Positions 43,649-52,099 of a stretch of DNA of 64,000 nucleotides are shown piece by piece. A model generated the notes under the pieces. The model was given only the letters and a program-made list of their open reading frames with translations. It ran no database searches and had not been told where the DNA came from. Source of the stretch: Flavobacteriales bacterium UBA5081 (GTDB lineage: Bacteria; Bacteroidota; Bacteroidia; Flavobacteriales_E; Vicingaceae); the NCBI GenBank assembly GCA_002415785.1, contig DIAJ01000003.1, positions 1 to 64,000 of the forward strand, given 5' to 3'. Each line of letters begins with the position of its first letter. Within the stretch, counting starts at the first letter, position 1. Made by a program: the position numbers and the translations under genes.

Positions 43649-44233
43649 TTAGCAACCGTTACCCCATTCCCAAACACATGTTTGAAAACAATTAGGTCCT
43701 TTTGATAAAAGACCTCTCCATCTAAAAATTACAAAACCATCAGGGTTTCTTCTATCTCCTGAACCTGGGTCAATTGAACCATCAATACCTAAGTTTTTGG
43801 TGTCTTCATCAATATTTTCGGTTACAAAAAATCCTACTGAATTTCCAACATGGTCAATTATTTCTTCAATTTCCTCATCTTCTCTTGATGTAACTTCGCT
43901 ATAGATATTGTCAAATTCAGCCTGAACAGTAGTTGCAGTTATATAACCTAAACTTTCAAGTTCAGCTAATGTAAAATCTGGATTATTATTCATATAGCTA
44001 ATTAAAGCACCGTCTGAAATATCATCCTGTTGATTTAGGTAATTACCGAGATTAGTAAAACTTATTGCTAATGGGTCGGTACATAAACTACATTTGTCAT
44101 ATGTAGATTTTAACTTTGAATCTGTATTATTAGTTTGATTGTTTGTAGGAATGGGAGAATCCTCTTTCTCACAACCAACAATTACTGTTCCTACTATGGC
44201 TAAGAACAATGCTCCTTTAATTAACTTTTTCAT
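43649..44233 (-). CDS. Cys-rich lipoprotein of unknown function
   Basis: 194 aa. Lipobox VIVGC gives a lipidated cysteine at residue 21, then a Pro/Asn/Thr linker. Residues about 48-52 contain KCSLC and the C-terminus is GPNCFQTCVWEWGNGC, so five further cysteines may form disulfides. The central region is acidic and helical (SREDEEIEEIIDHV). No family recognised. It is the first gene of its block, 167 nt inside the edge GTTATGGGC, and is followed by the 359-aa secreted protein. Confidence 0.65.
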   Translation of the reverse strand: MKKLIKGALFLAIVGTVIVGCEKEDSPIPTNNQTNNTDSKLKSTYDKCSLCTDPLAISFTNLGNYLNQQDDISDGALISYMNNNPDFTLAELESLGYITATTVQAEFDNIYSEVTSREDEEIEEIIDHVGNSVGFFVTENIDEDTKNLGIDGSIDPGSGDRRNPDGFVIFRWRGLLSKGPNCFQTCVWEWGNGC

Positions 44234-44399
44234 AATGTTAAAAATTATTAAAATTTATGCCTTACTTTATTTTTAGGATTGTTCAGGTCGTTTTCTTATC
44301 CTATATAAGCAATGTTTTAATCTAACTATTGACACTTATTGTTTAATTTTTTACTATCCGATAAAGTCGGTATCTCTCGTCAACGTTGGCTTTTTGATT

Positions 44400-44540
44400 G
44401 CCCATAACGGTTAGTATATGAAAAGTAGGCGATTTCGAAGCACTAAACTTTCGGTTAAGCACAAAGATTGATACGAGCCAAAAGCCTTGATTTTACTACT
44501 ATCTCGCCTATTTTTTATATACATTGTTAGCGGTTCGGGC
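44400..44540 (-). repeat. attC-like repeat, copy E
   Basis: 141 bp with GCCC/GGGC at the tips. Arms GTATATGAAAAGTAGGCGA (44414-44432) and TCGCCTATTTTTTATATAC (44504-44522) pair in 17 of 19 positions, the two exceptions being G-T wobbles on one strand. The coding-strand edges are CCGCTAAC (44533-44526), complementary to the start of the metal block, and GTTATGGGC (44408-44400), the start of the lipoprotein block. The sequence is unlike copies A-C, so the attC-like sites have mixed origins. The gap 44234-44553 holds this repeat and a short leader only. Confidence 0.75.
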
Positions 44541-44553
44541 TTTTTTTCTTCGG

Positions 44554-44760
44554 TCAGCAACATTTCTTGTCTTGTTGAATTGGCGGACATTTCTCGCTCC
44601 CATAACTGCAATAAACACAGCAGTCTCCTTGTTGTGGTTTCAATACAGTTTTGCAGTTTTCGCACTCGTAAAAGTATTGGCAAGCATCTGTCGGCATTGT
44701 TTCTTCTTTTTTGTGTCCGCAGTTAGGGCAGGTGATTGTTGAATGCAAAGTTATTTCCAT
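44554..44760 (-). CDS. GDCCVxC-domain metal-binding protein
   Basis: 68 aa with two treble-clef-like knuckles: CPNCGHKKEE and CENCKTVLKPQQGDCCVYCSYGSEKCPP, then KKCC at the end. The GDCCVxC family is found beside mercury and other metal transport genes in Bacteroidota; the cysteines probably bind the metal. It follows merTP by one base and its stop lies next to the attC-like edge. Role in metal handling is inferred from context. Confidence 0.88.
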   Translation of the reverse strand: MEITLHSTITCPNCGHKKEETMPTDACQYFYECENCKTVLKPQQGDCCVYCSYGSEKCPPIQQDKKCC

Positions 44761-44761
44761 T

Positions 44762-45361
44762 TTATTTTTCTTTTTTGTCTGTTACTGAATATCCTGTTCC
44801 GTTAATTGCTGTTTCGATTTCGACTATATTCGTTTTTGAGTTGTCAAACTCTACAATTGCGTTTCCACTCTCGTATGAAGCAGTTGATTTGATTATTCCT
44901 GAAAGTTTGTTCACTTCGTGGTTTACGTGTTCTTCGCATCCTGCACAAGTCATTCCGCTGATAGTAAACTCAACGGTCTGTACATTTGATTTGTCAACTA
45001 CTATTACTTGTTTTTCTGTCTTGGGGTAGAAAATATGTGCATAGTAAGGAAAGGCAAGCATTACAATTGCGAATGCTGTTACAATTCCTAAAAACTTTTT
45101 ACTCTGAATGAATTTTGGCTTTTCATCAGTTTCACAATCACAGTCTATTTCCTTTTTCGGTTTTAGTTTTTGATACCAAGCAAAACCAAGAACCAAAATT
45201 GTCAAACCGATTAAATACGGTCGGAAAGGTTCAAGCCACGAAAAAGAGGAAGCAAGTCCGCTTGTTCCTGCAATTAGTGCCAAAACTGGCGTAATACAGC
45301 ATAGAGAAGCAGCGAATGCCGTTAAAAGTCCTGCTCCGATTAGTTTATTGTCCTTTTTCAT
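44762..45361 (-). CDS. merTP: Mercuric transport protein MerTP (MerT-MerP fusion)
   Basis: 199 aa. The MerT part has membrane helices with the vicinal pair C21-C22 (SLCCITPV), a loop with CDC (C74, C76) and a further helix (about 90-110). The MerP part (about 125-199) is a heavy-metal-associated domain with GMTCAGCEEHV (C139, C142). It would bring Hg(II), or a similar ion, across the inner membrane. No mercuric reductase MerA is present here, so what happens to the ion is unclear. It overlaps the regulator gene by 4 nt. Confidence 0.9.
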   Translation of the reverse strand: MKKDNKLIGAGLLTAFAASLCCITPVLALIAGTSGLASSFSWLEPFRPYLIGLTILVLGFAWYQKLKPKKEIDCDCETDEKPKFIQSKKFLGIVTAFAIVMLAFPYYAHIFYPKTEKQVIVVDKSNVQTVEFTISGMTCAGCEEHVNHEVNKLSGIIKSTASYESGNAIVEFDNSKTNIVEIETAINGTGYSVTDKKEK

Positions 45362-45732
45362 ATTGTCACCAAAATTTTGTTTTCGTCAAGTATTATGAAA
45401 AACGGTTCAAGCAAGTTTTTGTATTCGTTTGTCAGCGAGTAGAAAATGGTCTGTGCTTGCCTTTCTGTTTCAATGAGTTTTCGGTCTTTGAGTTTTCGCA
45501 GGTGTTGAGAAACTGCCGAAATGGTCATTCCAAGAATGTCACTCAGGTCGCAAACGCAAAGTTGTTTCTCTTCGTAAAGTAGGAATAGGATTTTCAGTCT
45601 GACGTTGTTACCCGCCAATTCAAGTCCGTTCGACAAATAGTCAAACGAGCCGTTGAGTTCTGCAACTCGGTCTTTACAGCGGTTGATTTGCTTAATGTCC
45701 GCTTGTTGTCTTATGCAAGAATTATTTTCCAT
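45358..45732 (-). CDS. ArsR/SmtB-family metal-sensing repressor
   Basis: 124 aa from the ATG at 45730-45732. A start six codons upstream overlaps the promoter -7 element and is rejected. The winged helix lies at about 45-105: VRLKILFLLYEEKQLCVCDLSDI, then MTISAVSQHLRKLKDRKLI. C59 and C61 of the CVC motif, with N-terminal C6 and C19, are in places used by cysteine-rich sensors such as CadC, so soft-metal sensing is likely. It is the first gene of the metal block and overlaps merTP by 4 nt. Confidence 0.88.
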   Translation of the reverse strand: MENNSCIRQQADIKQINRCKDRVAELNGSFDYLSNGLELAGNNVRLKILFLLYEEKQLCVCDLSDILGMTISAVSQHLRKLKDRKLIETERQAQTIFYSLTNEYKNLLEPFFIILDENKILVTI

Positions 45733-45737
45733 AAGCA

Positions 45738-45745
45738 CAAAGATA
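45738..45745 (-). promoter_or_regulatory. Promoter -7 element of the metal block
   Basis: The minus strand reads TATCTTTG (TAnnTTTG), with a TTG 22 nt further upstream as a possible -33 element. The start codon at 45732 is about 6 nt downstream, so the transcript would be leaderless or nearly so. CAACTTG and AGCAACTG around it could hold the repressor site. Confidence 0.55.
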
Positions 45746-45845
45746 GTCAACTTGTTTATTTAAGCAACTGCTAAAATACATTTCTCAAAAAATAACCCGA
45801 CTTGTTTCTCGGGTCGTTTTTTTGCCTGACCGCTAACAATTGGCT

Positions 45846-45865
45846 AAAACACACTAGTGTGTTTT
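45846..45865. repeat. Perfect 20-bp palindrome
   Basis: AAAACACACT is followed directly by its complement AGTGTGTTTT. It lies 5 nt outside the array edge. It could bind a dimeric regulator or recombinase; no gene partner is evident. Confidence 0.8.
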
Positions 45866-46265
45866 ATTTACCTTATGTCTGTTTAAAATTAATTTTTATT
45901 GCTCTGAATTTCAGTAGCTAAATTTAAACATCAAACATACCAAAAATTTCATCAGCTTCAATAAATTCAATGGTATTAAATGTTTGTAAGCATTTATTAA
46001 ATACTTATAAACGAAAATTTTAAATCATAAAAAAGCATTATTCTATTCTGAATCCTCCACCAATTGCTAATTGTTTGATCGGAAGGCTTTGCCTTAAAAC
46101 CACCTCAAATAAAACTATACGTAATAGCATATAATTACATCATTTAATTGCAAATTATACTTAATTACATATAAAAAAGCAGCTTACTGAAAAAATGGGG
46201 TTGCGATTGTGGTAAAAGATACCGTCAAGTAGGTTTTCAATAAGCTATATTCCTAAATAAAAAGC

Positions 46266-46273
46266 TAATTTTG
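46266..46273 (+). promoter_or_regulatory. Candidate -7 element of mfd
   Basis: TAATTTTG matches TAnnTTTG 14 nt before the mfd ATG at 46288. No clear -33 TTTG. The leader would be very short. Confidence 0.5.
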
Positions 46274-46287
46274 CACCCTGTTTTTTT

Positions 46288-49200
46288 ATGCGATTAGCTG
46301 ACTTAAAAGAGCGTTATAAAGACGATCAACGAATCAAGCGCATTGCCGATCAATTCCGCGATGCACAGCTTTCTCATGTCCATTTGCAAAATACTTCAGG
46401 CAGCTTAAATGCCTTGATTTCCTATGGAATTTCCAAGCAGTTGCCGGTGCACCAATTTATTGTATTGCCCGACAAAGAAGAAGCTGCCTACTTTTTAAAC
46501 GACTTGGAAGCATTGGTTGGTGAGCGCGCCTTGTTTTATCCGGCTTCTTATCGCCGAGCTTATCAAATTGAAAAGACCGACAATGCCAATATTCAATTAA
46601 GAGCAGAAGTGCTCAACCGTGTAGCGGCCAAAGAACAACAATACTTTATTGTCAGCTACCCCGATGCACTCTCAGAGTTTGTTCTTACTGAAAAAAATCT
46701 GCAAAAAAACACCCTGGAAATTAATAAAGGCGAAGAGCTTAGTATTGAATTTTTAGTGGAAACTTTAAATGAATACGGTTTTGAGCGTGTTGATTTTGTA
46801 GGCGAACCCGGGGAGTTTTCGGTTCGTGGTGGAATTGTAGATATCTATTCCTTTGCCAACGAAAAACCTTATCGATTAGAGTTTTTTGGTGATGAAATCG
46901 ATTCCATTCGACTTTTTGATCCGGCAACGCAACTTTCTGTTAAGCCATTGGAAAAAATTGCTGTTTTGCCCAATGTGCAACATCAAGTGAAAGAAGAAGC
47001 GCATATTCCAATTTTTGATTTTTTACCGGACAACACCTTGTTTTGGTTCAAGGACTTTAGCATTTGTCGCGATAAAATAGAACAACATTTTGAACAAGCG
47101 CAAACCGCATTTCAAAACATTGACAGCCCCACAAAGCACGATAAACCGGAAGATTTATTCCTGTCGAAAGGTCAGTTCATAAAAGCAACGCTTCATCTCA
47201 ATACCATTGAGTTTGGCTTGCAAAACTACTTTCAAGCTGACTGCAAAATTGATTTGGAATCGAGTCCTCAACCGGCATTCAATAAAAACTTTGAACTGCT
47301 GGCAAACAACTTAAAGGAAAACCAAGAGGAAGGAATTGAAAACATAATTGTTGCCAACAACAGCAAACAAATTGAGCGGCTGTATTCCATATTCGAAGAC
47401 ATGGGCAATGAGGTACCACTTCAAACCATGCTTTTTTCTATACACGAGGGCTTTATCGATCGTTCACAAAAGCTGGCAGTTTACACCGATCACCAAATTT
47501 TCGACCGCTATCATCGTTTTCGTTTAAAAGAAAGCTTTAAGCAGAAAGACCAAGCAATTACTTTGAAGGAATTGCACAATTTAAGTCCGGGCGACTTTAT
47601 TACACACATTGATCATGGAGTGGGCAAGTTCTCCGGTTTAGAAAAAATCAGCGTTAACGGCAAAACCCAGGAAGCCATTCGCATTTTGTACAAAAACCAA
47701 GATATTTTGTACATCAGCATACATTCTCTTCATAGAATCTCAAAGTTTGTTAGTAAGGATGGCACACCGCCCAAAGTAGACAAATTGGGTTCAGATGCTT
47801 GGAAAAAACTCAAGCAAAAAACGAAAAAGAAGGTCAAGGAGATTGCTTTTGATTTGATTAAGCTTTACGCTGAAAGACGATCTAAGAAAGGATTTGCCTA
47901 TTCGCCCGACAGCTATTTGCAGAATGAGCTGGAAGCCTCCTTTTTGTACGAAGATACACCTGATCAGCTAAAAGCTACGCAAGATGTAAAAAGCGACATG
48001 GAGTCGGAAACTCCAATGGATCGCTTGATTTGCGGTGATGTTGGTTTTGGAAAAACAGAAGTTGCCATTCGTGCTGCCTTTAAAGCAGTAGCCGACAGCA
48101 AGCAGGTGGCAGTTCTAGTGCCCACAACTATTTTAGCTTGGCAACATTATCAAACCTTTAAAAACCGATTAAAAGGATTTCCTGCCAAGGTAGACTACAT
48201 CAACCGTTTTAAAACAAGCAAGCAACAAAAGGACACCCTAAAAGCTTTAAGCGAAGGCAAAATTGACATTCTAATCGGCACCCATCGAATCGTCGGCAAA
48301 GATGTTCAATTTAAAGACTTGGGCTTAATGATTATTGACGAAGAGCAAAAGTTTGGCGTAGGTGTAAAAGATAAGCTAAAAACCATAAAGGTAAATGTGG
48401 ACACCTTAACCTTAACGGCCACTCCCATTCCCCGTACCTTGCAATTTTCGCTTATGCAAGCAAGGGATTTATCGGTGATTAACACCCCACCACCGAATCG
48501 TCAACCGATTTTAACCGAAGTACACACCTTTGACGAAGAATTGATCCGCGATGCGGTACAGTATGAAGTGAGCCGTGGCGGACAGGTTTTCTTTATCAAT
48601 AACCGAGTGGAAAACATTAAAGAAGTCGCCGGCATGATTCAGCGCTTATTACCTGATGTGCGCATTTTAACTGCTCACGGACAAATGAAGGGCGATGAGC
48701 TGGAAGAAAAAATGCTCTCTTTTATTAATGGAGACTTTGATGTATTAGTAGCCACAACCATTATTGAAAGTGGCTTGGATATTCCGAATGCAAATACCAT
48801 CATCATAAACAATGCGAACAACTTTGGCTTGAGCGATTTGCATCAAATGCGCGGTCGCGTTGGGCGATCCAACAAAAAGGCTTTCTGTTATTTACTTGCT
48901 CCGCCAATGGTTTCTCTAACTCCGGAAGCTAGAAAGCGCTTGCAAGCCATTGAGCAGTTTTCTGATTTGGGCAGCGGTTTCCAAATTGCCATGAAGGATT
49001 TAGATATTAGAGGAGCGGGCAATTTATTGGGAGGAGAACAAAGTGGTTTTATTTCCGAAATCGGATTCGATACTTATCAAAAAATCCTCAATGAGGCGAT
49101 TCAAGAGCTAAAAGAAACGGAGTTTAAGGAATTGTACTTAGAGGAAGACAAGAACTTTGTTGACGACTGTCAGATTGAAACGGATTTAGAGATTTTAATT

Positions 49201-49623
49201 CTGGATCATTACGTCAGCAATATTGAAGAGCGAATAAACTTATACAAAGAGCTTGATAACCTTGAAAAAGAGGAAGACTTAAAAGCTTTCGAAGAGCAAT
49301 TAATCGATCGTTTTGGACCTGTACCCCGACCTACTCAAGAAATGATTCGAGCCATACGCTTGCGTTGGGTAGCCAAGGAAATCGGATTGGAAAAAGTGGT
49401 GCTCAAGCAAAACAAACTCATTTGTTACTTTATTAGCAATCAAGAATCACCTTATTACCAATCTGCAACTTTTACAAGAGTGTTGCAATTTGTACAGCAA
49501 AATCCGCATCAATGTAAAATGAAGGAGAAAAACGGAAAACTGAGTTTAGTATTTGAGCGAGTTCGCTCAATTAATGGAGCGATTGAGTTGTTGAGCCGGG
49601 TGTTGGAGAAGGAAAAGGTTTAA
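46288..49623 (+). CDS. mfd: Transcription-repair coupling factor Mfd
   Basis: 1111 aa. Mfd removes RNA polymerase stalled at DNA damage and recruits UvrA. Domains in order: UvrB-like N-terminus (EYGFERVDFVGEPGEFSVRGG), the RNA-polymerase-interacting CarD-like domain (LSPGDFITHIDHGVGKFSGL), the RecG-like helicase with Walker A GDVGFGKTE (about 585) and DEEQKFG, TATPIPRTLQ, the second helicase half (TTIIESGLDIPNANTIIINN, QMRGRVGRSNK) and the C-terminal TRCF domain (QIETDLEILILDHYV). Full length. It is a single gene; 297 nt after it hold nothing recognisable. Confidence 0.97.
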   Translation: MRLADLKERYKDDQRIKRIADQFRDAQLSHVHLQNTSGSLNALISYGISKQLPVHQFIVLPDKEEAAYFLNDLEALVGERALFYPASYRRAYQIEKTDNANIQLRAEVLNRVAAKEQQYFIVSYPDALSEFVLTEKNLQKNTLEINKGEELSIEFLVETLNEYGFERVDFVGEPGEFSVRGGIVDIYSFANEKPYRLEFFGDEIDSIRLFDPATQLSVKPLEKIAVLPNVQHQVKEEAHIPIFDFLPDNTLFWFKDFSICRDKIEQHFEQAQTAFQNIDSPTKHDKPEDLFLSKGQFIKATLHLNTIEFGLQNYFQADCKIDLESSPQPAFNKNFELLANNLKENQEEGIENIIVANNSKQIERLYSIFEDMGNEVPLQTMLFSIHEGFIDRSQKLAVYTDHQIFDRYHRFRLKESFKQKDQAITLKELHNLSPGDFITHIDHGVGKFSGLEKISVNGKTQEAIRILYKNQDILYISIHSLHRISKFVSKDGTPPKVDKLGSDAWKKLKQKTKKKVKEIAFDLIKLYAERRSKKGFAYSPDSYLQNELEASFLYEDTPDQLKATQDVKSDMESETPMDRLICGDVGFGKTEVAIRAAFKAVADSKQVAVLVPTTILAWQHYQTFKNRLKGFPAKVDYINRFKTSKQQKDTLKALSEGKIDILIGTHRIVGKDVQFKDLGLMIIDEEQKFGVGVKDKLKTIKVNVDTLTLTATPIPRTLQFSLMQARDLSVINTPPPNRQPILTEVHTFDEELIRDAVQYEVSRGGQVFFINNRVENIKEVAGMIQRLLPDVRILTAHGQMKGDELEEKMLSFINGDFDVLVATTIIESGLDIPNANTIIINNANNFGLSDLHQMRGRVGRSNKKAFCYLLAPPMVSLTPEARKRLQAIEQFSDLGSGFQIAMKDLDIRGAGNLLGGEQSGFISEIGFDTYQKILNEAIQELKETEFKELYLEEDKNFVDDCQIETDLEILILDHYVSNIEERINLYKELDNLEKEEDLKAFEEQLIDRFGPVPRPTQEMIRAIRLRWVAKEIGLEKVVLKQNKLICYFISNQESPYYQSATFTRVLQFVQQNPHQCKMKEKNGKLSLVFERVRSINGAIELLSRVLEKEKV

Positions 49624-49920
49624 TTTATCTTTTCTAAAACTCTGATAAAGTTGAATAAAAATGAACTTTTGGTGAATGTATTCACCATTTATTAGAGAAA
49701 GCCTCTTAACGAAAAAGCTTTCTATCGTGGATTAGTTGGTTTTTGATATACATCCCTTAGTGACCTTGGCGAAAAACTTAGGTCCTTTGCGGTTAAACTA
49801 CTTAAGCAATAGTCCTGATGCTTAAGTCCTATGTTCTCAAAACTACCTAAAGGACAGCAGCCAGGGAAGGCGCAAAGCAATCAAAAGGTATGTAATTTAA
49901 CATAAAAAAATGGCAATAAA

Positions 49921-50499
49921 CTACAATATCCGAAAAGTAGTTGTTCTAAGTTTACTCAAATGAATCCTCATCTCTTTTAACTTTTCCAGCTGATTACCCA
50001 TATAGTAAAAGTCAGGCTGACCGCTTTTATTTAATACAATGTTTAAAGGGATAGCATTGCTTTCATTTTTCAACTTGTAAGAGTAAAGCAAATCAATTAA
50101 CTCATCTTGATTAAAATACAACTCATAATCAAATTCAATACCTGTTTCCTCCATCTTTTCCCTCTCTTCTTCCTCATTTTCTCGGTTAAGGGCAATAAAA
50201 ACAATTTCATCGCTTTTGTATTCTTTCACCAATTCATTCAATTCCGGAATTTCTTGCAAACAGGGCTTACACCAAGTCGCCCAAACATTAATCACAACAA
50301 CTTTGTCTTTTAAGCTATCATTTATTGCCGGATTCTCATTATTAGTAGCCTCAATAATTTCTTGCAAAATATTTTTTTGAGCTCGTTCCGCTTGTCCCTT
50401 TTTAATTTCAGTATTGCTCAGGCTTACTGAGAGCACAAGCAAACCAATGGCAACAAATGCTGCAATTAATAAAAACGGAAGTCTTTTGAATCTTTTCAT
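49921..50499 (-). CDS. TlpA-like thiol-disulfide protein, membrane-anchored
   Basis: 192 aa. One N-terminal membrane helix (about 7-28) anchors a thioredoxin-fold domain with VINVWATWCKPCLQEIPELN (C77, C80). The expected cis-Pro region is SNAIPLNIVLNKSG. It lies 22 nt after the ABC permease gene on the same strand and is probably cotranscribed with it, although a functional link is not obvious. Residues 31-65 form a charged helical spacer. Confidence 0.87.
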   Translation of the reverse strand: MKRFKRLPFLLIAAFVAIGLLVLSVSLSNTEIKKGQAERAQKNILQEIIEATNNENPAINDSLKDKVVVINVWATWCKPCLQEIPELNELVKEYKSDEIVFIALNRENEEEEREKMEETGIEFDYELYFNQDELIDLLYSYKLKNESNAIPLNIVLNKSGQPDFYYMGNQLEKLKEMRIHLSKLRTTTFRIL

Positions 50500-50521
50500 C
50501 TATATATGATTTATAGTTGTT

Positions 50522-51286
50522 TCACGATTTTATATCTGATTTTAAAAATGAGAAGTACGGAATCAGCAAAAACAGCAGAATGTATATTCCCGTAATAACG
50601 ATTGAAGATGGATGAATATACTCCGTTGAGTTTAAAACAACTTCAATTGAAGAGCGAGGTAAATACTCATCTAACCGAAAAGTTGAATCAATTTCTTGAG
50701 TTTTAAAATAAACATATTGTATTCCTGTTAAAATATTTTCAAATACTCCCCAAACAAAATATAAAACGAGACTAATGGCCACTTTTTTAAATAAGAAAAT
50801 TAAAAACAATGCGAATATTCCATTGTAGAACAGTTGAATGAAGAAATTAATTACAAAAGTTACATCCATTAAATGCAAAAAGTCATTCCATTTACCCAGT
50901 GCTAAACTTCCAATTGTTAAACTGACAACGCCTACTATTAGAGCAAAAAGCACACAAAAAAGCATTACAAAAAACTTCCCTACATAAAAGTCTTCTCGAG
51001 AAAAGCCATCAATTAGGTTTTTACTTAAAGTTCCGTTTTTGTATTCACCACCCACATTTAAAATGATAAAAATACAAATCAACATTCCCCCAAAGCTAGC
51101 TTGAGTGTTTAAAATTTGTCTTCCAACATCCATAAAACTATCAGATTCTGAGGCACTCGAACTAAACTGATAAAAGAACAGAAATGAAAAAGCAAAGTCC
51201 AAAAAAAGTAGTATGCCCAAAATAATATAGTTGCTCATAACCGGCAACTTCAATAATTCTATTGAAATAATTCGCTTTATATTCAT
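50522..51286 (-). CDS. ABC-2 type transporter permease
   Basis: 254 aa with about six membrane helices and a large loop after helix 1 (SSASESDSFMDVGRQILNTQ). The segment VGGEYKNGTLSKNLIDGFSREDF is a family hallmark of ABC-2 membrane subunits of the NatB/YxlG type. Together with the adjacent ATPase it forms an exporter; the substrate is unknown. It overlaps the ATPase gene by 4 nt. Confidence 0.87.
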   Translation of the reverse strand: MNIKRIISIELLKLPVMSNYIILGILLFLDFAFSFLFFYQFSSSASESDSFMDVGRQILNTQASFGGMLICIFIILNVGGEYKNGTLSKNLIDGFSREDFYVGKFFVMLFCVLFALIVGVVSLTIGSLALGKWNDFLHLMDVTFVINFFIQLFYNGIFALFLIFLFKKVAISLVLYFVWGVFENILTGIQYVYFKTQEIDSTFRLDEYLPRSSIEVVLNSTEYIHPSSIVITGIYILLFLLIPYFSFLKSDIKS

Positions 51287-51978
51287 GAGGTTATGTTTAA
51301 AAAGTATTCTTCCAAATTTTCAAATCCTTGGGTTAAAGATTTTATTTCTCCTTGATCCAAAATTCTTCCTTCTTTCATAATTGCCACATGCTGACAAATC
51401 TTTTCCATCTCATTGAGCAAGTGGCTGGCAATTAAAATTGTTTTCCCGGATTGTCCTAACTCAATAAGCAACTTCCGCATATCGGCTATTCCTTGTGGGT
51501 CGAGTCCATTGGTGGGTTCATCAAAAATCAAAAAGTCCGGCTCACTTAAAAGTGCTGATGCTACATTTAAACGCTGTTTCATTCCCAATGAAAAGTTCTT
51601 TACTTTATTATTCTTCTCGGTTAACAAGCCAACTTTCTCCAGTGCTTTGTCAATGCTCTCTTCAGAGACTCCTTTAATCTTACAGCTTATTTTCAAATTT
51701 CTAGCTGCACTCAAATTAGGATAGTATGTAGCACTTTCCAACAAAACTCCGGTGCGTTTGAGTTCTTCCGTTAAATCAGAATTTCCAAAAAGCCGGATAT
51801 TTCCTCCATCGGGCTTGATTAATGTTAAAATCATACTAATCGTGGTGGTTTTTCCGCTTCCATTCGGTCCTAATAACCCAAAGACCGACCCACGCTCAAC
51901 TTGAAAACTTATGTTGTTTACGGCCAGCTTTTTCCCGTACCTTTTTCTCAAATCAGAAACTTCTAGTGCAACACTCAT
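51283..51978 (-). CDS. ABC transporter ATP-binding protein
   Basis: 231 aa. Walker A GLLGPNGSGKTTTIS, signature NFSLGMKQRLNVASALL, Walker B FLIFDEPTNGLDPQG and the switch histidine in ILIASHLLNEM are all present. It is the ATPase of the exporter encoded with the overlapping permease gene and is first in the operon. Confidence 0.95.
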   Translation of the reverse strand: MSVALEVSDLRKRYGKKLAVNNISFQVERGSVFGLLGPNGSGKTTTISMILTLIKPDGGNIRLFGNSDLTEELKRTGVLLESATYYPNLSAARNLKISCKIKGVSEESIDKALEKVGLLTEKNNKVKNFSLGMKQRLNVASALLSEPDFLIFDEPTNGLDPQGIADMRKLLIELGQSGKTILIASHLLNEMEKICQHVAIMKEGRILDQGEIKSLTQGFENLEEYFLNITS

Positions 51979-52099
51979 ATTTTCTAGTAAAAGATTCTTT
52001 TTAAACTTTGAGTGCTAAGATAGTAAAATCTAAGGGACAAGCATTCCTGTTTTAGCTTTAGTATCAACTCAAGCCAAAAAATCAAAGTAAATTTACTGC

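Larger units (their letters stand above)
39025..45840 (-). mobile_element. Integron-type gene-cassette array without visible integrase
   Basis: Eleven genes, all on the minus strand, fall into about six blocks separated by palindromic repeats. On the coding strand most blocks start with G|TT... and end with a complementary ...AAC: GTTAGCGG/CCGCTAAC, GTTATGGGC/GCCCATAAC, GTTAGACAA/TTGTCTTAGC (imperfect), GTTGTGCTT/AAGCACAAC, and TTGTAGGCA/TGCCTACAA. In integrons this pairing arises because the first bases of a cassette are the end of its own attC site. Toxin-antitoxin and metal-resistance cargo fits. No intI is present here, so it may be an attC cluster lacking an integrase or the distal end of a longer array. 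Family membership is inferred from architecture. Confidence 0.6.
45751..46287. other. Gap between cassette array and mfd
   Basis: No gene is visible in 537 bases. Contents: hairpin ACCCGA (45795-45800)/TCGGGT (45809-45814) followed by T8; the array edge CCGCTAACAAT (45830-45840), complementary to ATTGTTAGCGG at 44523-44533; a 20-bp palindrome at 45846-45865; and a small hairpin AAGGC-TTT-GCCTT near 46082. On the minus strand a 30-codon frame near 46135-46045 ends in LAIGGGFRIE, which could be a relic of a gene or part of a dispersed repeat. Confidence 0.6.

Noticed and set aside
44411..44683. 90-aa minus-strand frame over repeat E and the GDCCVxC gene
   Set aside because: It runs through the palindromic repeat and a clear Cys-knuckle gene in another frame; composition is not protein-like.
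44487..44742. Plus-strand frames opposite the GDCCVxC gene
   Set aside because: They are antisense shadows; the minus strand has the recognisable protein and a coupled operon.
38998..46287. Transposon or insertion sequence
   Set aside because: I find no transposase frame on either strand and no single pair of long terminal repeats with target duplication.
49624..49920. Gap after mfd as a regulatory or RNA element
   Set aside because: Only low-complexity, AT-rich sequence without a stable hairpin, promoter pair or frame.
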